This document shows, piece after piece, positions 26,324 to 36,625 of a stretch of DNA of 64,000 nucleotides (position 1 is its first letter; every line of letters begins with the position of its first letter). The translations under genes and the position numbers were made by a program. The DNA lies in contig NKIY01000002.1 in the NCBI GenBank assembly GCA_002256345.1, positions 310,001 to 374,000 on the forward strand, given 5' to 3'. This DNA comes from Bradyrhizobiaceae bacterium PARB1 (GTDB lineage Bacteria; Pseudomonadota; Alphaproteobacteria; Rhizobiales; Xanthobacteraceae). Under the pieces are notes generated by a model, which made no database searches, was not told where the DNA came from, and was given only the letters and a program-made list of their open reading frames with translations.

Positions 26324-27364
26324 ATGCATCACGGCGATATTTCATCCAGCAAGGACGCGGTCGGCGTCGCGGTCGTGAACTACAAGATGCCGCGGCTGCA
26401 TACCAAGGCCGAGGTGCTCGCCAATGCGCAGAAGATCGCCGACATGATTGTTGGCATGAAGGTCGGCCTGCCTGGCATGGATCTCGTCGTCTTCCCGGAA
26501 TATTCGACCCAAGGCATCATGTATGACGAGAAGGAGATGTATGAGACCGCGTCTCTCGTACCGGGCGATGAAACCGAGATATTCGCCGAAGCATGTCGCA
26601 AGGCGAAAGTCTGGGGCGTGTTTTCGCTGACCGGCGAACGGCACGAACAGCATCCGCACAAGGCACCTTACAACACGCTCATACTGATGAACGACAAGGG
26701 CGAGATCGTTCAGAAGTATCGCAAGATCATGCCATGGGTGCCGATCGAGGGCTGGTATCCCGGCAACTGCACCTATGTCTCCGAGGGTCCGAAGGGGCTC
26801 AAGATCTCGCTGATCATCTGCGACGACGGCAACTATCCCGAGATCTGGCGCGACTGCGCCATGAAAGGTGCCGAGCTGATCGTGCGCTGCCAAGGCTATA
26901 TGTATCCGGCCAAGGACCAGCAGGTACTGATGGCGAAAGCGATGGCCTGGGCCAACAACACCTATGTCGCCGTTGCCAATGCGTCGGGATTCGATGGCGT
27001 CTATTCGTATTTCGGCCATTCGGCCATCATCGGCTTCGACGGTCGCACGCTTGGCGAATGCGGCGAGGAGGATTACGGCATCCAGTATGCCGCGCTGTCG
27101 AAATCGTTAATCCGCGATGCCCGCCACAACGGGCAGTCGGAGAACCATCTCTTCAAGCTGCTGCATCGCGGCTATACCGGCACCATCAATTCCGGTGAAA
27201 GCAACAAGGGTGTCGCGGCGTGCCCGTTCGATTTCTATTCGACCTGGGTCACCAATCCGGACAAGGCGCGGGAGAATGTCGAGGCCATCACGCGGCGCAC
27301 GGTCGGGGTCGAAGAGTGCCCGATCGAAGGCTTGCCGCATGAGGGCATGTTGAACGACAGGTGA
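26324..27364 (+). CDS. amiE: Aliphatic amidase
   Basis: The 346-residue nitrilase-superfamily enzyme hydrolyses short aliphatic amides to the acid and ammonium. It is very similar along its whole length to Pseudomonas AmiE ([41 protein letters not shown]-type C-terminal blocks). The catalytic residues are E59 ([10 protein letters not shown]), the lysine in [17 protein letters not shown] (K134 in AmiE numbering) and the cysteine in [15 protein letters not shown] (C166). ATG 26324 fits the conserved start; an upstream in-frame ATG would add 18 unrelated residues. No amiC/amiR regulators or amide channel are adjacent. It converges on the pxp operon with 12 bp between. Confidence 0.95.
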   Translation: MHHGDISSSKDAVGVAVVNYKMPRLHTKAEVLANAQKIADMIVGMKVGLPGMDLVVFPEYSTQGIMYDEKEMYETASLVPGDETEIFAEACRKAKVWGVFSLTGERHEQHPHKAPYNTLILMNDKGEIVQKYRKIMPWVPIEGWYPGNCTYVSEGPKGLKISLIICDDGNYPEIWRDCAMKGAELIVRCQGYMYPAKDQQVLMAKAMAWANNTYVAVANASGFDGVYSYFGHSAIIGFDGRTLGECGEEDYGIQYAALSKSLIRDARHNGQSENHLFKLLHRGYTGTINSGESNKGVAACPFDFYSTWVTNPDKARENVEAITRRTVGVEECPIEGLPHEGMLNDR

Positions 27365-27376
27365 CGGGTATAGACG

Positions 27377-28144
27377 CTACAACACCGTCTTGAACGGTTT
27401 GACGTCAATCCCGGCCGCCTGCAATCCGGCCCGCACCTGACGGCCGATCTCCACGGCGCCATGTGTGTCGCCGTGGATGCAGACAGTATCCATCTTCATC
27501 TTCATCACCTTGCCGGTGACGGAAATCACTTCGCCGGTCTGCGCCATCCTGACCACGCGGTCAGCGATCATCTTCGCATCGTGCAGCACCGCGCCTTCCT
27601 TCTTGCGCGAGACGAGGTTGCCGTTGTCCTCATAGGCGCGGTCGGCAAACACTTCGAGTGCGAGCGGCAATCCCGCGGCTTCGCCGGCGGTGACGAGCTT
27701 GGAATTCGCCAGCACGACAAAGGTCAGATTGCGATCCACCGCCTTGATGCCAGCGGCGATGGCACGGGCCGTCATGTCGTCCTCGCAGGCGACATTGGAA
27801 ATCGCTCCATGGGCCTTCACATGGGTGACCTTATAGCCTTCCATCGCAGCGATGCCCTGCAGCGCGCCGATCTGATAGGCGATCAGGTTCTCGATTTCGA
27901 GTGCCGTGAGGCCGACGATGGGACGGCGTCCGAAGCCATGCAGGTCGCGGTAGCCGGGATGTGCGCCGATCCTGACGCCCCGCGCTTTTGCCAGTTGCAC
28001 CGTCTTGCGCATGACGTCGGCATCTCCGGCGTGATAGCCGCAGGCGATGTTGACGGATGTCGCGAGATCGATCATCGCGGCGTCATTGCCCATCTCCCAC
28101 ATGCCAAAGCTTTCGCCGAGATCGCAATTGAGATCGATGGTCAT
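27377..28144 (-). CDS. pxpA: 5-oxoprolinase subunit PxpA (LamB/YcsF family)
   Basis: The 255-residue protein is the LamB/YcsF subunit of ATP-dependent 5-oxoprolinase, which opens pyroglutamate to glutamate. The start [20 protein letters not shown] and the blocks [36 protein letters not shown] and [14 protein letters not shown] are family hallmarks. It is the last gene of the minus-strand order pxpB-pxpC-pxpA, 20 bp after pxpC. ATG 28144 is used because it opens directly into the conserved sequence. Confidence 0.94.
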   Translation of the reverse strand: MTIDLNCDLGESFGMWEMGNDAAMIDLATSVNIACGYHAGDADVMRKTVQLAKARGVRIGAHPGYRDLHGFGRRPIVGLTALEIENLIAYQIGALQGIAAMEGYKVTHVKAHGAISNVACEDDMTARAIAAGIKAVDRNLTFVVLANSKLVTAGEAAGLPLALEVFADRAYEDNGNLVSRKKEGAVLHDAKMIADRVVRMAQTGEVISVTGKVMKMKMDTVCIHGDTHGAVEIGRQVRAGLQAAGIDVKPFKTVL

Positions 28145-28164
28145 GATGGGCTCTCCCGTGTGTT

Positions 28165-29202
28165 CTAGTTGTCGGCGTTGGCGAACTGCCACGTCGCGTC
28201 ATTGATGGCGTCGATCGCCGTACCGGCGACATTGGCGTGCAACAGAGCCTTGATGTCGAGCATCAGGATATTGGCATCGTGGACACGGACCGGCAGGCTC
28301 TGCAGCAATTCTGCATAAGCGCGATACGCGGCTTGCGCTTCCGCCATCGTGACGGCCTTGAAGCGGAACGGCATGCCCGGCTGGGTCTGGCCGAAGCGGC
28401 CGAGATCGGCCGAGATCACGGTCGCGATCTTGGGATAGCCGCCCGACGTGCCGCGGTCCGGCATCAGCACGATCGGCTGACCATTGCCGGGGACCTGGAT
28501 CGAGCCGTTCACGGTGCCATCGGAGACGATGTTGTGACCGTGCAGATGCTTGATCGCCGGCCCCTCGAGCCGGTAACCCATACGATCGCTGGTGGCGGAG
28601 ATCTTCCAGTCGCTGCTGAGGAACACGTCCTTGTCCTCGGCAAATTCGTCATCCTGCGGTCCCATCACGACGCGGATCGGACCTTCGACCGGTGCGGGCA
28701 GCTCGATGCGTTTCTCTGGCGTCGCATTCGCAGTTGCGACCAGCAATTCATCTCCCGCCTGCAGCGGCCGCGGATAGGGACTGCCGAGACCTGCACGCGC
28801 ATTGACGGCGAGACTGCCGAACATCGGCTTGCCGTGCACCCCGCCCTCGATGGCGAGATAGCCGAAGGTGCCGGAGCGCGCGACGCCGATATTGAGGCTC
28901 TCACCGTCCGCCAGCATCACTGTCGTATTGATAGCAACCTGGCTGCCGGCGACATCGGCAGGGCGCAGTGCGCCGCTCAGCGCCACACGGACTGCGCCGC
29001 CCTTTGCGGTAAAGACCGAGTTGAGCGGGCCAAGCTCGATGGTTGCTGCGAACAGCGGATTGCCGAGCAGCGCATTGGCTGCGGCCATTGCCAAACGATC
29101 CACGGCGCCGGAGGGCACGAGGCCGTAGCGCTGTGCGCCGAAACGGCCAACGTCCTGAACGGAGGTGCCGGGGCTGACGGATGCAACGATCAGCTTGCTC
29201 AT
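28165..29202 (-). CDS. pxpC: 5-oxoprolinase subunit PxpC (biotin-dependent carboxylase-like)
   Basis: The 345-residue protein belongs to the KipA/urea-amidolyase-related family (AHS2 domain). The start [20 protein letters not shown], the block [19 protein letters not shown] and [20 protein letters not shown] are typical. In the PxpABC complex it works with PxpB and PxpA on 5-oxoproline. The start overlaps the pxpB stop by 4 bp, and pxpA follows after 20 bp. Confidence 0.93.
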   Translation of the reverse strand: MSKLIVASVSPGTSVQDVGRFGAQRYGLVPSGAVDRLAMAAANALLGNPLFAATIELGPLNSVFTAKGGAVRVALSGALRPADVAGSQVAINTTVMLADGESLNIGVARSGTFGYLAIEGGVHGKPMFGSLAVNARAGLGSPYPRPLQAGDELLVATANATPEKRIELPAPVEGPIRVVMGPQDDEFAEDKDVFLSSDWKISATSDRMGYRLEGPAIKHLHGHNIVSDGTVNGSIQVPGNGQPIVLMPDRGTSGGYPKIATVISADLGRFGQTQPGMPFRFKAVTMAEAQAAYRAYAELLQSLPVRVHDANILMLDIKALLHANVAGTAIDAINDATWQFANADN

Positions 29203-29930
29203 GACGGGATCAACTCGGCGACGAATTCGCCAGCCTCGGCCGCACGGTCCTGTTCCTTGAACGTCTGCTCATCGACGGCGGTGAAGGTGATGGCATCGCC
29301 GGGTTCGAGCAGGAAAGTCGGATCGCGGCCGAGCTGATAGGTGCGTACAGCGGTGCGGCCGAGCAGGTGCCAGCCGCTGGGGCCGGCGAGGCATTGCACG
29401 CCGGTCTGGATACCGCCAATGGAAATGGTGCCGGCCGGCGTTAGCAACCGTGGGTTCTGCCGGCGCGACATCTGCATCTCGCTCGGCAAGCCGCTGAGAT
29501 AGGACCAACCTGGCGTGAAGCCGATCATGGCGACCTTGTAGTCGCCGGCCACATGGCGCCTGACGACTTCCTCAGGCGAGATGTCGAGCGCCTTGGCAAC
29601 GTCCTCGAGATCGATACCGTTCTCACCACCATAGGCGACAGGAATGCGCCAGCGTCGTACGGCCTTGGCTTCCGGCAAGGGCTTCAGAGCCAGTTCCGTA
29701 AGCTTCGCCCCAAGCGCTTCGAAGTCGATCTGCAGCGGATCGTAATGCACCAGCAGCGAGCGATAGGTCGGCACGGTCTCGGTGACGGCCGGTAACGCCT
29801 CGGCCGTGACGAGCTTGTCCAGCGCAAGCACGCGGCGATTGGCGTTGTCATCGATCGTCCGGCTGAATTCGACCGTGATGGCGGCATCGCCGGACGGCAG
29901 GATGCGGGGCGGGGAGAGAGCTACGGCCAT
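29199..29930 (-). CDS. pxpB: 5-oxoprolinase subunit PxpB (KipI family)
   Basis: The 243-residue KipI/AHS1-domain protein is the first gene of pxpBCA. Features: RILPSGDAAITVEFSRTIDD near the N-terminus, VPTYRSLLVHYDP, the GFTPGWSYLSGLP loop, and GTISIGGIQTGVQCLAGPSGWH. The N-terminal half binds the KipA-like partner PxpC. The 237-bp interval to the divergent RraA-like gene (29931-30167) should hold the pxp promoter; I see no clear dyad there. Confidence 0.93.
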   Translation of the reverse strand: MAVALSPPRILPSGDAAITVEFSRTIDDNANRRVLALDKLVTAEALPAVTETVPTYRSLLVHYDPLQIDFEALGAKLTELALKPLPEAKAVRRWRIPVAYGGENGIDLEDVAKALDISPEEVVRRHVAGDYKVAMIGFTPGWSYLSGLPSEMQMSRRQNPRLLTPAGTISIGGIQTGVQCLAGPSGWHLLGRTAVRTYQLGRDPTFLLEPGDAITFTAVDEQTFKEQDRAAEAGEFVAELIPS

Positions 29931-30167
29931 GGCGTCTCAGGTCTGTCGCTTACACGTCACGCATACCGCATTTTGCCGGCGAGTGGAATTCGCAATCTCG
30001 AAATAGTCTTGTATCTTCAATAAATTAAAACGCATGGGAGCGATAAGTTGTAGTGATCGCAATGCGTTTCGTGCGGCGGAGCCGTGCGTGCAATCGCGCC
30101 CCTTGACGTCGAGGTATTCCACCGCAAGATGCGCGGCCTGAACATCCTCTGACGGAAAGCTCCGCGC

Positions 30168-30866
30168 ATGTCCCTGTCTCCCGAAGTCGTTGCCACTCTG
30201 TCCAAGATCTCCACTGCAACCATCACCACGGTGCTGCTGAAGAAAGGACTGCGCAATGTCTGGATGCGTGGCGCCAAGCCGTTGCGCCCGGGCATGCCGC
30301 GCCTTGTCGGACCGGCTTTCACGCTGCGCTTCGTGCCGGCCCGTGAAGACCTTGCCACGCCGGAATCCTGGTCATCGCCGATCTCCACCCGCACCGCCAT
30401 TGAGGCGATGCCGGAAGGCTGCATCGCCGTGGTCGATGCCATGGGCATCACCGATGCCGGCATCTTCGGCGATATCCTCTGTGCCCGCATGCAGAAGCGC
30501 GGCGTCGCTGCGCTGGTTTCCGATGGCGTCGTGCGCGATATCGAAGGCGTGCTCGGTACCAATCTGCCGGTCTGGTGCGACGGCTTCGCCGCGCCCGCTT
30601 CGGTGACGGGGCTGACCTTCGTCGGTTGGGGCGAACCGATCGGCTGCGGCGGCGTTGCCGTGTTCCCGGATGACGTGATCGTTGCCGATCAGGACGGCGC
30701 CGTCGTGATTCCGAAGGCCTTCCTTGAGCACGTTCTCGCCGAAGGTGAAGAGCAGGAGCGTATGGAAGCCTGGATCGTCAATGAAGTGAACAACGGTGCG
30801 ACGTTGCCGGGCCTGTACCCGATGAATGCAGAGACCAAGGCGCGCTACGCCGCGTCGAAGAAGTAA
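30168..30866 (+). CDS. RraA-family protein (HMG/CHA aldolase-like)
   Basis: The 232-residue RraA-like protein resembles class II pyruvate aldolases and oxaloacetate decarboxylases (4-hydroxy-4-methyl-2-oxoglutarate aldolase type). It carries the metal and substrate loop GDILCARMQKRGVAALVSDG followed by VVRDIEGV, and the C-terminal block VAVFPDDVIVADQDGAVVIP. The name RNase E inhibitor RraA is often given by similarity, but the VSDGVVRD motif and extra C-terminal helix favour the enzyme branch. A cupin gene follows after 23 bp, suggesting a two-gene unit. The substrate is unknown. Confidence 0.82.
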   Translation: MSLSPEVVATLSKISTATITTVLLKKGLRNVWMRGAKPLRPGMPRLVGPAFTLRFVPAREDLATPESWSSPISTRTAIEAMPEGCIAVVDAMGITDAGIFGDILCARMQKRGVAALVSDGVVRDIEGVLGTNLPVWCDGFAAPASVTGLTFVGWGEPIGCGGVAVFPDDVIVADQDGAVVIPKAFLEHVLAEGEEQERMEAWIVNEVNNGATLPGLYPMNAETKARYAASKK

Positions 30867-30889
30867 CGAGACGAAAGCGAGGCCGTGCC

Positions 30890-31294
30890 ATGAAACTTTT
30901 TCCCGCAGGTTCGCGTCCGACCAAACGGGCGCCGGAAGAGTATTTCACCGGCACGGTCTGGCAGGATCCGGTCGTCGTCGCCGAAGCGCCCGCGCGGCTG
31001 GTGACATTTCGCGTGAGCTTCGAGCCAGGCGCCCGCACCGCCTGGCACACGCATCCATTCGGCCAGACGCTGTATGTGCTTTCGGGTGTCGGTCGTTTTC
31101 AGACCGGAGGCCAACCGATCGTCGAGCTCAAGCCCGGCGATACCGTCTGGATTCCGCCGGGTGAGAAGCACTGGCACGGTGCTGCACCGACCACGGGCAT
31201 GGTCCATATCGCCATGCAGGAAGCGCTGGACGGCAAGACGGCCGACTGGATGGAGAAGGTAACCGACGAGCAGTATGGAAAGCCCGTCGGTTAG
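30890..31294 (+). CDS. Small cupin-domain protein
   Basis: The 134-residue single-domain cupin has both motifs: first, SFEPGARTAWHTHPFGQTLY with HTH metal ligands, and second, VELKPGDTVWIPPGEKHWHG. The N-terminal EEYFTGTVWQDPVV is seen in the manganese-dependent (R)-mandelonitrile lyase-like/carboxymuconolactone-associated cupins. It probably binds a divalent metal. The 23-bp distance to the RraA-like gene suggests co-expression; its reaction cannot be told. Confidence 0.85.
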   Translation: MKLFPAGSRPTKRAPEEYFTGTVWQDPVVVAEAPARLVTFRVSFEPGARTAWHTHPFGQTLYVLSGVGRFQTGGQPIVELKPGDTVWIPPGEKHWHGAAPTTGMVHIAMQEALDGKTADWMEKVTDEQYGKPVG

Positions 31295-31300
31295 TCCGCG

Positions 31301-32053
31301 TCAGTTCACCCGCGTCCAGGTCTGACCACCGCAGAACATGCCGCCGAAGGCGCAGCCTTGGACACTCAGGGATTCGTTACCCTTCAGCGCAATGGTCGAG
31401 TCGTAGGTGTTGCCGCTCTTTGGGTCGTATATCTTGCCGATCCAGTTATTGTCGCCCGGCTTCATGTTGATCAGCACCTTGTCGCCATTGGCTTCGGTCT
31501 TCTTGTCCATGGCATAACCGCAGATATCGTTGCCGCAGGCTTCGATGCGAATCTTGCCTTCGTTCTTCTCGGTCATCCAGATGCCGAGTGGGGAGGCGGC
31601 CGCGGCCGGCGTGGGTGCCGGCTTGATTGCGGGGTCTGTGGGCGGCGTATTTGCTGCGACCGCCGATTGCGCTGGCTTTGCCGTTTCAGCTGCTGGCGGA
31701 GTGGCGGCGGGTGGCGATACCGGAGCTGGTGTCGTTGTTGAAGCGGCCGCGGCCGGTGCGGGCATGGGTGAAGGTTTCGCGGGCTGAGCCGTCGAGGGCT
31801 CGGCGGGTTTCACACGGTCTTCCCTTGGGCTCGGTGCCGTGTTGCTCTCGCGGCTGTCACGATCGCGGCGGCCGCGTTTTGTGTTGTATTCGAACACGCC
31901 GGGGATCGAGATCGAGATGCAGTCCGCCGAGCGGCAATCTTTCGGCGCATCGATGGTGACGCTCTGATCGCCGATGTCGAAGGAGTAGCTGTCGCCGGCA
32001 TGTGCGGCAGTGGTGACCAGCAGGATCGCGGCTGCGGCAACGAAGCGCTTCAT
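31301..32053 (-). CDS. Secreted DUF2147-domain protein with proline/alanine linker
   Basis: The 250-residue protein has a signal peptide (MKRFVAAAAILLVTTAAHAG) and an N-terminal segment with a Cys pair (CRSADCISISIPGVFEYN). A long Pro/Ala/Thr-rich linker spans about residues 75-160. The C-terminal domain of about 85 residues is of DUF2147 type (PLGIWMTEKNEGKIRIEACG, LINMKPGDNNWIGKIYDP, WTRVN end). DUF2147 domains are small periplasmic beta-barrels of unknown function. It converges with the cupin gene, 6 bp apart. ATG 32053 is chosen because it gives a clean signal peptide. Confidence 0.8.
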   Translation of the reverse strand: MKRFVAAAAILLVTTAAHAGDSYSFDIGDQSVTIDAPKDCRSADCISISIPGVFEYNTKRGRRDRDSRESNTAPSPREDRVKPAEPSTAQPAKPSPMPAPAAAASTTTPAPVSPPAATPPAAETAKPAQSAVAANTPPTDPAIKPAPTPAAAASPLGIWMTEKNEGKIRIEACGNDICGYAMDKKTEANGDKVLINMKPGDNNWIGKIYDPKSGNTYDSTIALKGNESLSVQGCAFGGMFCGGQTWTRVN

Positions 32054-32201
32054 GATGTTCCCCTGAACGTTTGCGCACTCGATTCCATTCGTGAGTCGCA
32101 TCTCCCCTCCAGGGCGCGCACCTCACAGAATACGTTGTGCTTCTTCGTCGTCGGGAAGAAACTGCGGGTTCATGCCACCGTTCCGAAAAGTTCCAGCGAT
32201 C

Positions 32202-32768
32202 TCAGTTTTCACCGACAGCCGCGGTTTCAGGCATATGATGGCCGAGGGTCATTTGTCGCTTCAGACTCTGGAACCGTTCGCGTGCCGCACTTTCACGGGC
32301 GTCAATGAACGCGACCACGTCTTGCCGCGACATCGGGCCAGACGTAATCGGACGCGAATGGTGCCCGATAGTCTCATCGACGAAGTACTGGCCGTTGTCG
32401 CCACGACGCGCCGCCCAACGGAAGCGAATGGCGTCGAGGGGGCCGGGACCGAGACGGGTATAGCCATCGACTTCAGCAGGCTCGAGCGCAGCAGTATGCT
32501 GGGGCTCTAGGTCGATCTCCGGCTCCGGCGCCGTGGTCGGCCCATCCATCTCGGCGAGCACGGTTTCCTGCTTGACAGTTACAGTGACCCGCTCAGCGAC
32601 GACCGTGACGGGCCGATGCTCGCGGTTGCCGGCAGGATCCGCGTCGGCAATATGGGACAGCGAGGACTCCTTGCTGTCGAGAATGCTGGCAATCGCGGCG
32701 AGGGCGTGATCCGTCGGATCGTTCTGAGTCAAAGCGAAGCTCCCGGCAAATCCAAAAGGCAAGTCCAA
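32202..32768 (-). CDS. Conserved hypothetical protein
   Basis: The 188-residue soluble, acidic protein has no signal peptide or membrane segment. The C-terminal half has a regular, conserved-looking stretch (LDAIRFRWAARRGDNGQYFV, TSGPMSRQDVVAFIDARESA, ARERFQSLKRQM) that I recall from Bradyrhizobium relatives as a short domain of unknown function. The N-terminal half looks disordered. It stands alone between the DUF2147 gene and a hydroxyacid dehydrogenase gene. No function is proposed; the start could lie some codons downstream. Confidence 0.6.
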   Translation of the reverse strand: MDLPFGFAGSFALTQNDPTDHALAAIASILDSKESSLSHIADADPAGNREHRPVTVVAERVTVTVKQETVLAEMDGPTTAPEPEIDLEPQHTAALEPAEVDGYTRLGPGPLDAIRFRWAARRGDNGQYFVDETIGHHSRPITSGPMSRQDVVAFIDARESAARERFQSLKRQMTLGHHMPETAAVGEN

Positions 32769-32842
32769 GGCAAATCAAAGTGTTATGGCCGGCAGCGCCG
32801 ACACATGACACTTTCACAACGCCTGTGGCCCTTTTGGGGCGT

Positions 32843-32871
32843 GCCGGGCGACCATTTGCTGGCCGCCCGGC
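32843..32871. terminator. GC-rich hairpin at the 3' end of the dehydrogenase gene
   Basis: GCCGGGCG (32843-32850) and CGCCCGGC (32864-32871) form a perfect 8-bp stem with a 13-base loop that can pair further (ACC/GGC). It begins 11 bp after the stop of the minus-strand dehydrogenase gene. There is no T-run on either side, so termination is plausible but not shown. Confidence 0.35.
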
Positions 32872-32881
32872 CGGGATTCCG

Positions 32882-33871
32882 TCAGTTTAGAACATCCGCG
32901 TTGACCACATTTGCCCGGATCGGATCGCCATCGAGCGCGCTCAACATGTTGCGGGCGGTCTGCAAGCCCATGCGGTCAAGCGCCTCCCGGGTCACGCCGG
33001 CGACGTGCGGGGCGATGATGACGTTGGGCAGTTCGAACAATGCGTGACCGAGCGGCGGCGGTTCGGCTTCGAACACATCGAGACCCGCGCCCGCCAGCTT
33101 GCCGCATGTCAGTGCGTCATAGAGTGCCGCTTCCACGACGATGCCGCCGCGGGCGGTGTTGATGAGATAAGCCGTCGGCTTCATCTTGGCGATGCGTGCC
33201 GCGTCGAACAGGCCGGCGGTCTCCGGCGTCTTCGGGCAGTGCAGGGTGACGAAATCAGCGCGCGCCACACCGGCATCGAGATCGACCACCGGTTCGTAGC
33301 CAGCGGCTTTGATCGCGTCTGCGGACACATAGGGGTCGTAGACCAGCACATTCATTTCCATCGCCTGGCAGCGTGTCGCGGTGCGGCTGCCGATCCGGCC
33401 AAAACCGACCACGAGGACTGTTTTGCCAAACAGGTCGAACGGCAGAGCGGTGAAACGCGTCGCCCATTTCCCGTCCTTGACCATGGCGTGCAGTTCGGCC
33501 GCGCGCTTCGCGAGCGTGAGCATCATGAATAGCGCCTGTTCGGCGACCGAGGGCGAGTTGGCGGTGCCGGCAATCATCAGCGGTACCTTGCGTTTGCTGA
33601 GCGCAGGCACATCCACCGCGTCATAACCGACACCAATGCGGGCCACCACTTGCAAGTCTTTGCTGGCTTCGAGCTCGGCTGCACCGAAGCGCGTCGCGCC
33701 AAGCGCTGCACCATGCACCGGCGCGTTTGCCTCAATGAGCTTGAGAAAATCTGGCGCCGAAATCAGATTGCTGAATTCGATCGTCTCGATGTCGTCGCGC
33801 GCGTCGAACAGTGCGCGGCCTTGCGGCGACAGAGACTCGGTGATCAGAAGTTTCTTCTTGTTGGTCGCCAT
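32882..33871 (-). CDS. D-isomer-specific 2-hydroxyacid dehydrogenase (SerA-like)
   Basis: The 329-residue NAD-dependent dehydrogenase belongs to the phosphoglycerate/glycerate/hydroxypyruvate group. Evidence: the substrate-loop pattern VARIGVGYDAVDVPALSKRK, the Rossmann motif VLVVGFGRIGSRTATRC, the catalytic Arg in LINTARGGIV, Glu in DVFEAEPPP, and His in IIAPHVAGVTREAL. It lacks the C-terminal ACT domain of full-length SerA, so it is probably not the biosynthetic enzyme. ATG 33871 (MATNKKKLLI) is chosen over an ATG two codons upstream. The exact substrate is unknown. Confidence 0.88.
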   Translation of the reverse strand: MATNKKKLLITESLSPQGRALFDARDDIETIEFSNLISAPDFLKLIEANAPVHGAALGATRFGAAELEASKDLQVVARIGVGYDAVDVPALSKRKVPLMIAGTANSPSVAEQALFMMLTLAKRAAELHAMVKDGKWATRFTALPFDLFGKTVLVVGFGRIGSRTATRCQAMEMNVLVYDPYVSADAIKAAGYEPVVDLDAGVARADFVTLHCPKTPETAGLFDAARIAKMKPTAYLINTARGGIVVEAALYDALTCGKLAGAGLDVFEAEPPPLGHALFELPNVIIAPHVAGVTREALDRMGLQTARNMLSALDGDPIRANVVNADVLN

Positions 33872-34084
33872 TTCCACCCCTTGAACAATGCAATTTGTGA
33901 TGCGCCGCGTTCCTCGTTGCGCCGGATTTATCTAACAGGCTTGTTGCGACGAGGTCCACATCGGCGGCTGCAACACTGCATGGTACCGCTGATGGACTTC
34001 GTCGACGGGAAACTACTATGGTTGATGCTGCAGATTCCGGTCTGCGGATTTTGCTGCGCCGCAAAAGCGGCCATGGAGATGCTG

Positions 34085-35043
<959 letters not shown>

Positions 35044-35157
35044 TGAACGAGGCATTCGCTAGTCGCTTGTCTGTGGTCGTACCGTGATCCAAGACGAACC
35101 ATTGCTGTGAAAATGTACAATCCGTGCACATAGTATTATCTGGGCTTGATCACATGG

Positions 35158-35179
35158 GTCCGCATTCGGGAATGCGGAC
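35158..35179. promoter_or_regulatory. Perfect 10-bp palindrome in an otherwise empty interval
   Basis: GTCCGCATTC-GG-GAATGCGGAC is a perfect inverted repeat with a 2-base centre, within the 301-bp gene-free stretch 35044-35344. It lacks a T-run and lies about 165 bp before the DUF930 gene. It may be an operator or a small-RNA hairpin. Nothing else in the interval could be assigned. Confidence 0.35.
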
Positions 35180-35344
35180 GCAAGTTCAAGCTGCCCAATT
35201 TCTACCGCTCTTGCGCCACAAATGCGTTGGCAAACGTCGCTGCAGCCCTGCCATTGCAGCAGAGGGGTTTCTTGTACCTCGGAACATGCTAGCTTACGTG
35301 GATAGCTTTCTTCAAAATCTATCCTAAGTTCCCGACATAAACCT

Positions 35345-35740
35345 ATGCAGAAACTCTCTCTTGGCGTCGTTCTCGTCGCAGGAATCAGTGGCGTGTTGCC
35401 CGCTGTCGCCAAATCCTCTCGTTCCGATCAGATGTTGAAACTTGATCCGGCAACTCGTGTGGAACAACGCTGCGACGCCCGGGCGATGGGTATCGTCGGC
35501 CGCGAACACAAAGGCTATAGGCCCGACGAGTTCGTCGCCTACGCCTTCGCGGATCCGGTGATGCGCGGCACTCACATCAAAGCCCCGGGCGGGGCGATCC
35601 GTTCCGGGGGCAAATGGTACAAGCTTTCATATATGTGCGAGACGTCGTCGGACGGCCTCGAGATCAAGTCATTCAGCTACCAACTCGGTGCTGAAGTTCC
35701 ACGCAGCGAATGGGACGCGCACTACCTTGTTCCTCGATAA
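35345..35740 (+). CDS. Secreted DUF930-domain protein
   Basis: The 131-residue protein has a signal peptide (MQKLSLGVVLVAGISGVLPA, cleaved near AVAKS). A compact domain with two cysteines follows: KLDPATRVEQRCDARAMGIV and GKWYKLSYMCETSSDGLEIK. This pattern (L.P.TR.EQ.CD.EAM, then WY.L...C..) is that of DUF930, a small rhizobial exported domain of unknown function; the two cysteines probably form a disulfide. It converges with the LysR gene, 9 bp apart. Confidence 0.78.
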   Translation: MQKLSLGVVLVAGISGVLPAVAKSSRSDQMLKLDPATRVEQRCDARAMGIVGREHKGYRPDEFVAYAFADPVMRGTHIKAPGGAIRSGGKWYKLSYMCETSSDGLEIKSFSYQLGAEVPRSEWDAHYLVPR

Positions 35741-35749
35741 TCGCGCGAT

Positions 35750-36625
35750 CTACAGGTTCATGACCCGCTGAGTCTTGAAGAACCGCTCCGATATCGCCTT
35801 CAGCAAATCTGTACTCTGTGCACTCTCCAGATGAGATCTTGCGCAAAGGAGGGCTTTTAGAGGTGGTAGTGGCGGCAGGTAATAATCCTGCGCCCATACG
35901 AGGGGCTCTGAGACCATGCGTTTGGGAATCGCGGCGATGCCAATTCCTGCTTCCAGCGCCGCCAGCTTCGCGTGATAATCGGGGCTGTTGAATACGATCT
36001 TGTAGGCAAGGCCGTGCCGCGTCAAAGTGCGGATCATCAGATTGTCCCCCGGCCAGGTCAGCAGCGGGATGGGCGCGCCGGGACTGAGCACGAAATCCCG
36101 GGCGCGTACCCAGACAAATTCTTCGTCCATTTCGTTGACGATAAGATGTGAGATCTCGCTGGTCATCTCCGGGTTTTCGAACATGTAAGCGATGTCGATG
36201 AAGCCCTCGATCAACCCCTTTGTGATGCCGACCGAATTGTCCGTATGGATGACGATGTCGGTGAGCTTTCCTGTGCTCCGCTCGCTGAGGAACTGGCGCA
36301 CAAACAACGTACTCAGCCCCAAACGGATCGGTTGCGGCGTATGCGCAGCACCGCCGATCCGCAACATCTGATCGTTCGCATCGAGGATGCGGCGTGCCTG
36401 GTGTAGCACCAGCTTGCCGAGCTGGGTCGCGGTCGCTCCCTGAGATGTCTTGGTGAAGAGCGCGCCGCCAACCAGCCCTTGAATCCGTTTGATCTGGGAG
36501 CTGACGGCCGGCTGGCTCAGCCCGAGCCGCTCTGCGGCCTTGGTGAGAGACCCCGTTTCCGAAATCGCCACGACGGTGCGAACAATTTCGATCGGAATGT
36601 TCAGCGGCTGATATTGCTTGTGCAT
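35750..36625 (-). CDS. LysR-type transcriptional regulator
   Basis: The 291-residue protein has an N-terminal winged-helix domain (about residues 9-68; IVRTVVAISETGSLTKAAER, GLSQPAVSSQIKRIQG) and a C-terminal effector-binding domain of the LysR type. The target is not evident: the gene converges with the DUF930 gene, and the upstream 476-bp interval separates it from a small divergent ORF. The closing part of the effector domain (LPPLPPLKALLCARSHLESA) is unremarkable. Confidence 0.9.
   Translation of the reverse strand: MHKQYQPLNIPIEIVRTVVAISETGSLTKAAERLGLSQPAVSSQIKRIQGLVGGALFTKTSQGATATQLGKLVLHQARRILDANDQMLRIGGAAHTPQPIRLGLSTLFVRQFLSERSTGKLTDIVIHTDNSVGITKGLIEGFIDIAYMFENPEMTSEISHLIVNEMDEEFVWVRARDFVLSPGAPIPLLTWPGDNLMIRTLTRHGLAYKIVFNSPDYHAKLAALEAGIGIAAIPKRMVSEPLVWAQDYYLPPLPPLKALLCARSHLESAQSTDLLKAISERFFKTQRVMNL

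Noticed and set aside
28237-29337. Plus-strand 366-codon frame opposite pxpC
   Set aside because: Antisense shadow; pxpC and pxpB account for the region.
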